From NCBI RefSeq assembly GCF_002973535.1, contig NZ_PVEP01000008.1, positions 1-64,000 of the forward strand: a DNA stretch of 64,000 nucleotides, read 5' to 3'. The notes under the pieces are model-generated. The model was given only the letters and a program-made list of their open reading frames with translations. It was not told the origin of the DNA and made no database searches. This stretch comes from Albidovulum denitrificans (lineage in GTDB: Bacteria > Pseudomonadota > Alphaproteobacteria > Rhodobacterales > Rhodobacteraceae). Positions 59,403-64,000 of this stretch are shown piece by piece (position 1 is the stretch's first letter; every line of letters begins with the position of its first letter). Made by a program: the position numbers and the translations under genes.

Positions 59403-60652
59403 AACCGCCGGTCTTCTCCACCCTCGGCTGCCGTCTCAACGCCTATGAGACGGAGGCGATGAAGGAACTCGCCACGGCTGCCGGGTTGGACGGCGCCGTC
59501 GTGGTCAACACCTGCGCCGTCACGGCCGAGGCGGTGCGCAAGGCCAAGCAGGAGATCCGCCGTCTCGCCCGCGACAATCCCGGCGCGGCGGTGATCGTCA
59601 CCGGCTGCGCCGCCCAGACCGAACCGGCGACCTTCGCCGCCATGCCCGAGGTCACCCGCGTCATCGGCAATAGCGAAAAGATGCAGGCCGAGACCTGGAG
59701 GACGCTGACCGCCCCCGACCTGATCGGCGAGACGGAGCGCGTGATGGTCGATGACATCATGTCGGTGACCGAGACCGCCGGGCATCTCATCGACGGCTTC
59801 GGCCGCCACCGCGCCTATGTGCAGGTCCAGAACGGTTGCGACCACCGCTGCACCTTCTGCATTATCCCCTTCGGGCGCGGCAATTCCCGCTCCGTCCCCG
59901 CCGGCGTTGTGGTGGAACAGATCAAGCGGCTGGTGGGCAAGGGCTTTCATGAGGTCGTGCTGACCGGGGTCGACCTGACCTCATGGGGTGCCGACCTGCC
60001 CGGCGGGCCGCGCCTCGGCGATCTGGTGATGCGCATCCTGAGGCTGGTCCCGGACCTCGCCCGGCTTCGCATCTCCTCGATCGATTCGATCGAGGCGGAT
60101 GAAAACCTGATGCAGGCCATCGCGACCGAACCGCGCCTGATGCCGCATCTGCATCTCAGCCTTCAGGCGGGCGACGACATGATCCTGAAGCGGATGAAGC
60201 GCCGCCACCTGCGCGACGACGCGATCCGCTTTTGTGAGGATGCGCGGCGCCTGCGCCCCGATATCGTCTTCGGCGCCGACATCATCGCCGGTTTCCCGAC
60301 CGAGACGGAGGCTATGTTCGACAACTCGCTGAAGCTGGTCGAGGAGTGCGGGTTGACCTTCCTCCACGTCTTCCCCTTCAGTCCGCGCCAGGGAACCCCC
60401 GCCGCCCGGATGCCGCAGGTCAGGGGACCGGCGATCCGCGAACGCGCCGCCCGGCTCAGGGCGGCGGGCGATGCCGCGCTTGCGCGCCACCTCGATGCGC
60501 AGCGCGGGCAAACCCACCGCGTCCTCACCGAAGGTCCGCGCCTTGGCCGGACCGAACAGTTCACCGAAGTGGCCTTCGCCGAGGACCGCCCCCAAGGCAG
60601 CCTTCTGACCGTGACCATCCGCGGTCATGACGGCATCCGGCTGACTGCCTAA
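59399..60652 (+). CDS. mtaB: tRNA methylthiotransferase MtaB
   Basis: A 417-residue radical-SAM enzyme that methylthiolates t6A37 in tRNA. N-terminal UPF0004 cysteines Cys11, Cys39 and Cys70 bind the auxiliary cluster; the radical SAM motif CDHRCTFC uses Cys147, Cys151 and Cys154. A C-terminal region resembles TRAM. Its TAA stop is the in-frame TA of repeat copy 4 followed by the first base of the element. Confidence 0.94.
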   Translation: MKPPVFSTLGCRLNAYETEAMKELATAAGLDGAVVVNTCAVTAEAVRKAKQEIRRLARDNPGAAVIVTGCAAQTEPATFAAMPEVTRVIGNSEKMQAETWRTLTAPDLIGETERVMVDDIMSVTETAGHLIDGFGRHRAYVQVQNGCDHRCTFCIIPFGRGNSRSVPAGVVVEQIKRLVGKGFHEVVLTGVDLTSWGADLPGGPRLGDLVMRILRLVPDLARLRISSIDSIEADENLMQAIATEPRLMPHLHLSLQAGDDMILKRMKRRHLRDDAIRFCEDARRLRPDIVFGADIIAGFPTETEAMFDNSLKLVEECGLTFLHVFPFSPRQGTPAARMPQVRGPAIRERAARLRAAGDAALARHLDAQRGQTHRVLTEGPRLGRTEQFTEVAFAEDRPQGSLLTVTIRGHDGIRLTA

Positions 60653-60742
60653 AGCGTTTCGGGTTTCCGTTGAGAAAGTAAGTGTCAGAATTCGAAAGAA
60701 ATAAGTTCGAATTCTGATTCAGTGTAAACCCGAAATGCTATA
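60650..60742 (-). repeat. 93-bp inverted-repeat element, copy 4 (MITE-like)
   Basis: Reverse orientation relative to copy 1, TA at both boundaries, same length; one arm of the inner palindrome has a substitution (CGAAAG instead of CGAACG). It abuts the mtaB stop codon and precedes the ribH terminator. Confidence 0.8.
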
Positions 60743-60754
60743 GACTTCTTCGTT

Positions 60755-60799
60755 GTCAAAATACTCTCGGGGGGTCGCGGGGGGCAGACGGCCCCCCGC
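60755..60799 (-). terminator. ribH terminator: GC hairpin followed by GAGTATTTTG
   Basis: On the minus strand GCGGGGGGC-CGTCT-GCCCCCCGC forms a perfect 9-bp stem, followed by GACCCCCCGAGAGTATTTTG. It starts 9 nt after the ribH stop. The same layout occurs at 21125-21163. Confidence 0.65.
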
Positions 60800-60807
60800 T
60801 CCTCGCG

Positions 60808-61245
60808 TCAGGCTGCCAGCGCCGCGCGAGTCTTGGCGATCGCCAGGGCGGCAGCCGCCGCCTCGCGTCCCTTCAGCACGAAATGCTCGCGGAAGAACGC
60901 GCCATGGGCCTCCGTCTCCTGGTAGTAATGGGGCGTCAGGACGACCGACAGCACAGGCACGTCGGTCTCCATCTGCGCCCGCATCAGCCCCTCCACCACG
61001 GTCGCGGCGACGAAGTCGTGGCGGTAGATGCCGCCATCGACGACAAAGGCCGCGCCGACGACCGCGTCGAACCGGCCGGTGCGGGCAAGATCGCGGGCCA
61101 GCAGCGGTATCTCGAAGGCGCCGGGAACGTCGAAGACCTCGACGGCGGCGTGGTTGCCGATCTCCTCGCGGAAGCCGTCCAAGGCGCGGTCCACGATATC
61201 GGCATGCCAGTTGGCCTTGATGAAGGCGTAACGGGTGGGTGTCAT
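60808..61245 (-). CDS. ribH: 6,7-dimethyl-8-ribityllumazine synthase (RibH2-like)
   Basis: A 145-residue lumazine synthase that condenses the ribityl-aminouracil with dihydroxybutanone phosphate in riboflavin synthesis. [13 protein letters not shown] near the start and [12 protein letters not shown] are family motifs. The NWHADIV start and the C-terminal [21 protein letters not shown] resemble the Brucella RibH2 type rather than the classical one. AAGGAG lies 8 nt before the ATG. Expressed behind an FMN riboswitch, without other rib genes nearby. Confidence 0.93.
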   Translation of the reverse strand: MTPTRYAFIKANWHADIVDRALDGFREEIGNHAAVEVFDVPGAFEIPLLARDLARTGRFDAVVGAAFVVDGGIYRHDFVAATVVEGLMRAQMETDVPVLSVVLTPHYYQETEAHGAFFREHFVLKGREAAAAALAIAKTRAALAA

Positions 61246-61304
61246 TCGGTGATCTCCTTTGCTCAAGTGACACGTCACCCAAGGCGATCACGGACAGGGC
61301 CGCC

Positions 61305-61319
61305 CGCCCCGATGGGGCG
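61305..61319 (-). promoter_or_regulatory. Hairpin in the riboswitch expression platform
   Basis: CGCCCC-ATC-GGGGCG (minus strand) is a 6-bp GC stem 60 nt upstream of the ribH start and 17 nt after the aptamer. No U-tract follows; it may be part of the switch or a pause stem. Confidence 0.35.
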
Positions 61320-61335
61320 CATTGCGGACCTGTAC

Positions 61336-61486
61336 GTTCTCTTTCATCCGGACTGTGACCGTCGGCCCCGGCATCGCACCGGATCTGCTGACCCCACGCT
61401 TTCGCGAGGGCGCTCGCGGGCTCGGGGCGCGCGCGCGCGTATTGGCCCCATACCGCCGGTGGGGAATTCCGCCCCGCCCTGAGAAC
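61336..61486 (-). ncRNA. FMN riboswitch (RFN element)
   Basis: Minus-strand leader with the conserved RFN parts in order: GTTCTCAGGGCGGGG (P1/P2), AATTCCCCACCGGCGGT, AGCCCGCGAGC, GGTCAGCAGATCCGGT, GCCGACGGTCACAGTCC and GGATGAAAGAGAAC closing P1. It lies 91 nt upstream of ribH and occupies most of the 382-bp gap between ribH and the paiB-like gene. Expected to repress ribH when FMN is high. Confidence 0.95.
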
Positions 61487-61627
61487 GCGGGCAGGATGGC
61501 AGGGGGCGGGGTCTTGCGCAAGGGCCCGCGGCCCGGCGAGTGGCGCAAAGATTGTGCCGGTGACAAAGGCGGGGATGACAAACCCGCGCCGACAGGGGCA
61601 GATACGGGGGGGAAGGAGACCGTTTCG

Positions 61628-62248
61628 ATGCACCCGAACCCCGTCTATCGCCGGATACCGGAAGAAGATGTCCTTGCCTTCGCGCGGGGGCGTGGCTTCG
61701 GCCTTCTCCTTGTCAACGGGCCACAGGGGCCGCTTGCCGCGCATGTCCCCTTCACGCTCACGCCCGACGGCAAGGTGGCAGAGATGCACCTGGTGCGGTC
61801 GAACGCGATCGTCCGGGCCTTGGGTGATGGTCTGCCCGCGCTGCTCGCCGTGTCGGGGCCGGATGGCTATATCTCGCCCGACTGGTACGGGATCGACGAT
61901 CAGGTGCCGACCTGGAACTATATCGCCGCCCATCTGCGCGGCACCCTCGAACCGCTGCCCGACACCGCGCTTCGCGGCCAGCTCGACCGCCTGTCCGAGG
62001 TGTTCGAGGCGCGGCTTGAGCCGAAGACGCCCTGGACGGCCGACAAGATGCCCGCCGAGGTGCTGTCCCGCATGATGCGGTCGATCTGCGCCGTGCGGCT
62101 GACGATCGCCTCGGTCGACGGGACCTGGAAGCTGACCCAGAACAAGCCCGCGGCCGCGCGCCTTGCTGCCGCCGGGCGGTTGACAGCCGACACGCCGGGG
62201 CAGGAGACTGCGGCACTTGCCGCGCTGATGCGCGATCCGCCCGCCTGA
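61628..62248 (+). CDS. FMN-binding split-barrel protein, PaiB-like
   Basis: A 206-residue protein of the PaiB/negative-transcriptional-regulator family (FMN-binding split barrel). HVPFTLTPDG and YISPDWYGIDDQVPTWNY are family signatures. Bacillus PaiB was described as a regulator, but the fold and motifs suggest a flavin enzyme. AAGGAG lies upstream. Divergent from the riboswitch-controlled ribH gene, which may reflect shared flavin physiology or coincidence. Confidence 0.85.
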   Translation: MHPNPVYRRIPEEDVLAFARGRGFGLLLVNGPQGPLAAHVPFTLTPDGKVAEMHLVRSNAIVRALGDGLPALLAVSGPDGYISPDWYGIDDQVPTWNYIAAHLRGTLEPLPDTALRGQLDRLSEVFEARLEPKTPWTADKMPAEVLSRMMRSICAVRLTIASVDGTWKLTQNKPAAARLAAAGRLTADTPGQETAALAALMRDPPA

Positions 62249-62275
62249 CTTCACGCCCCCCTTCAGAGGTCCCAG

Positions 62276-62887
62276 ATGCTTCGTCTCTACACATCCCCCA
62301 CCACGCCCTTCGGCCGCAAGGCGATGGTCCTGATCCTCGAAGCCGGTCTGGCCGATCAGGTGGAAATCGCGCAGGCCACCGGCAGTCCGCTCGATTCCTC
62401 GAAGATGCCGCTGTCGCAGAACCCGCTGGGCAAGATCCCGGCGCTGGAACGTGGCGACGGGCCTGCCGTCTATGACAGCCGCGTCATCTGCCGCTATCTG
62501 GATGATCGGGCCGGAGCCGGTCTTTACCCGCCCGCGCCGCGCCTGTGGGAGACGCTGACCCTTGAGGCAACCGCCGACGGCATGATCGAGGCGGCGATCC
62601 TGATGCTTTATGAAGACCGCTTGCGGCCTGAAGAGAAGCGCTTCGACGGTTGGGTGGAGGGGCAATGGGCCAAGATCGCCCGCGCGCTCGACACGCTTGA
62701 GGGGCGCTGGATGTCGCATCTGAACGGGCCGCTGGACATGGGCCAGATCGCCATCGGGGTGGCGCTGTCCTACCTCGATTTCCGTTTCGACGCGCGCGGC
62801 TGGCGTGAAGGGCGGCCGGAGCTTGCCCGCTGGCACGAAGCTTTCGCGGCGCGTGAGAGCATGGTGGCGACGGTGCCGCAGGGGTAG
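62276..62887 (+). CDS. Glutathione S-transferase family protein
   Basis: A 203-residue GST: thioredoxin-like N-domain at about 1-80 (MLRLYTSPTTPFGRKAMVLI, with Ser/Thr near the active site; NPLGKIPALE with cis-Pro; YDSRVICRYLDD) and an all-helical C-domain. It follows the paiB-like gene by 27 bp and is probably co-transcribed. Class and substrate are not determinable from motifs. Confidence 0.88.
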   Translation: MLRLYTSPTTPFGRKAMVLILEAGLADQVEIAQATGSPLDSSKMPLSQNPLGKIPALERGDGPAVYDSRVICRYLDDRAGAGLYPPAPRLWETLTLEATADGMIEAAILMLYEDRLRPEEKRFDGWVEGQWAKIARALDTLEGRWMSHLNGPLDMGQIAIGVALSYLDFRFDARGWREGRPELARWHEAFAARESMVATVPQG

Positions 62888-62935
62888 GGCGTCAGAGGCT
62901 TAGGAATACGACCTGCCGTTCGCCGGGGTGCTAGC

Positions 62936-62954
62936 CCTTTCGGGTCCCGAAAGG
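62936..62954. terminator. Hairpin downstream of the GST gene
   Basis: CCTTTCGG-GTC-CCGAAAGG, an 8-bp stem 49 nt after the GST stop, without a U-tract. It may be a weak terminator. The rest of 62888-63107 holds nothing I recognise. Confidence 0.35.
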
Positions 62955-63107
62955 CCCTTTGGGGAGAGGTCAACACCTTGTCTGCGCCCGTAGCGCGGGG
63001 GCGGCGCTTCATGAAAACCCGGAGGTCGGCAGTATGGCCTTTACGGTCATTGTTGGGGGCTGGTAGGCGGGTGTCGAATTCACCGGAACCGCCGAGGAGC
63101 AACGCCG

Positions 63108-63560
63108 ATGACAATAACCGGATCTTGCGAATGCAATGCTGTGACGTATTCGATCACGGAGAGTTCCGTCTATGTCTACGCCTGCCACTGCCTTAACTGC
63201 CAGACACGAAGCGGTAGCGCATTTGCCGAACATGCGATGGTATCGGATTCATCTTTCACATTCGAAGGGGGCACCACGGGATATAAGCGTTCAGAAAATG
63301 GCATTGAATTTGAGGAAGTATTTTGTGCGATCTGCCATACCCGTATCTTCAATCGGAACAGTCTGCTTCCCGATATGATTTTCCTTCGAGCAGGTACCCT
63401 CGCAGGCAGTCAGACCCTAGACCCGATCGCGCATATATGGATCAGCCGCAAACAGGCCTGGATCGCCCTTCCCAAGGGCATCCCGGTCTTTGCCGAATCT
63501 CCAACGCCGGAAGAGTTCGGTGCGGCAATTCATGCGGCTGAACAGCGAGGACAAGGTTAA
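63108..63560 (+). CDS. GFA family protein (CENP-V/GFA domain)
   Basis: A 150-residue zinc-binding protein of the glutathione-dependent formaldehyde-activating-like family, with ligand cysteines in [19 protein letters not shown] and [10 protein letters not shown]. True GFA activity is rarely shown for this family. The coding sequence is visibly richer in AT than its neighbours (about 45% GC in the 60 bases from 63241), with different codon use, suggesting recent acquisition. Confidence 0.85.
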   Translation: MTITGSCECNAVTYSITESSVYVYACHCLNCQTRSGSAFAEHAMVSDSSFTFEGGTTGYKRSENGIEFEEVFCAICHTRIFNRNSLLPDMIFLRAGTLAGSQTLDPIAHIWISRKQAWIALPKGIPVFAESPTPEEFGAAIHAAEQRGQG

Positions 63561-63657
63561 AGGTAAGAAGTCCGGCACTGCCGCCTTTCAGACTGCCGTC
63601 ACACGACACCATATCCACGCCAGAAAAAAGCATCTTCGTCGCCGATCCGAAGCCGGT

Positions 63658-63675
63658 CCCCGTGCTTTCACGGGG
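63658..63675. terminator. Hairpin between convergent genes
   Basis: CCCCGTG-CTTT-CACGGGG, a 7-bp stem with a 4-nt loop, lies in the 193-bp gap between the GFA gene and the convergent ATPase gene. No T-run on either side, so termination is only a possibility. Confidence 0.3.
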
Positions 63676-63753
63676 GGGAACGTCCGAAAAGGACAACTCC
63701 GGCACCGCTCGACATGACCGCCCTGGGGCGCCATGCCTCAGGTCAATCGCGCC

Positions 63754-64000
63754 TCACTCCGCCTGGCAATGCGGCGTCGGGCAAAGGTCGAGTGCGAAGC
63801 ACAGCCGGTTCTCTCCGCCGCGCCGGGAATAGGACAGCTCGCGCGTCAGTCGGCCGATGATATGCCAGCCCCAGCCGCCTTCCTTCAGCGCCCCGTCGGG
63901 GCCAAAGACACTGGTCCCGCCGCCTTCGGTTGTGGGCAGGAGCGCGGGCAGCGGCGTTCCGTAATCGCACACCTCACAGCTCAGCATCTGCGGATTGGCG
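63754..64000 (-). CDS. RsbW-like anti-sigma/ATP-binding protein, C-terminal part
   Basis: The frame is open at the right window edge. The visible about 80 residues match the last part of a HATPase_c_2/RsbW-type domain: CEVCDYGTPLP resembles the N-terminal-side D-x-G box and GGWGWHIIGRLTRELSYSR the G2-box helix, followed by GGENRLCFAL. Such proteins are serine kinases or anti-sigma factors of partner-switching stress systems; partners lie outside the window. Confidence 0.65.
   Translation of the reverse strand, partial: ANPQMLSCEVCDYGTPLPALLPTTEGGGTSVFGPDGALKEGGWGWHIIGRLTRELSYSRRGGENRLCFALDLCPTPHCQAE

Noticed and set aside
60719-62836. A 705-codon minus-strand frame spanning ribH, the riboswitch and the GST gene
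   Set aside because: It crosses the FMN riboswitch and several well-supported genes; its end (YSISGLH) merely reads into repeat copy 4.

Overview
The window is a high-GC (about 65%) alphaproteobacterial chromosome segment, most likely from a member of the Rhodobacteraceae. The support is the rnd-kdsD-lptCAB-rpoN-hpf-ptsN block, the frcBCAK fructose importer beside a ROK regulator, tandem dimethylglycine/sarcosine dehydrogenase-type genes with an MttB-family methyltransferase, TRAP and ectoine transport loci, and GC-rich hairpins followed by AGTATTT. Coding density is very high, with many 1-8 bp start/stop overlaps. I see no rRNA, CRISPR array, transposase, prophage or replication origin.

Layout. 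1-1.4 kb: 3' end of folD, a truncated haemoglobin, and a universal stress protein behind two FNR-like boxes. 1.4-6.3 kb: fructose-type ABC operon frcBCAK (minus), divergent from a ROK regulator across an AT-rich perfect palindrome. 6.5-10.6 kb: two glycosyltransferases and a sulfotransferase, probably for a surface glycan. 10.7-16.6 kb: LPS export (kdsD, lptC, lptA, lptB), sigma-54, hibernation factor, EIIA-Ntr and an RNase D. 17.1-30.6 kb: accessory catabolic block with LysR, an isochorismatase-like hydrolase, two GcvT-fused flavin N-demethylases, a PEP mutase-like lyase, an MttB homologue, a beta-hydroxyacid dehydrogenase, a GMC oxidoreductase and a hydantoinase-A-like ATPase; together these point to demethylation of an unidentified methylated amine or N-methyl ring. 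30.7-35.9 kb: GbsR/MarR regulator, zinc uptake znuA / zur-znuC-znuB with two Zur-type boxes, and malonyl-CoA synthetase. 36.0-37.3 kb: UDP-glucose dehydrogenase.

37.5-47.5 kb: a second catabolic unit with TRAP importer, glutamine-synthetase-like ligase, aldehyde dehydrogenase, iron alcohol dehydrogenase, N-formylglutamate amidohydrolase-like enzyme, DadA-like oxidase and a divergent RpiR regulator. The gene set fits a gamma-glutamylated amino-alcohol pathway. 47.5-58.3 kb: ectoine/hydroxyectoine uptake and breakdown (ehuBCDA, eutB, eutC, a second M24 hydrolase and an Lrp regulator on one strand; doeA, an ArgE-type deacetylase, an EamA exporter and a GntR regulator on the other). 58.4-64 kb: tRNA-Lys, dapF, mtaB, ribH under an FMN riboswitch, paiB-like, GST, a lower-GC GFA protein, and the end of an RsbW-like ATPase.

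The most unusual structural signal is a family of four 93-bp near-identical inverted-repeat elements (10613, 30620, 35921, 60650). All lie between convergent genes. In all four, a terminal TA coincides in frame with positions 1-2 of the last codon of a flanking gene, forming its TAA stop in three cases. The functional novelty candidates are the methylated-amine block, the gamma-glutamyl amino-alcohol block, and an ectoine locus that uses an M20 deacetylase where the usual M14-type EutE/DoeB is expected.
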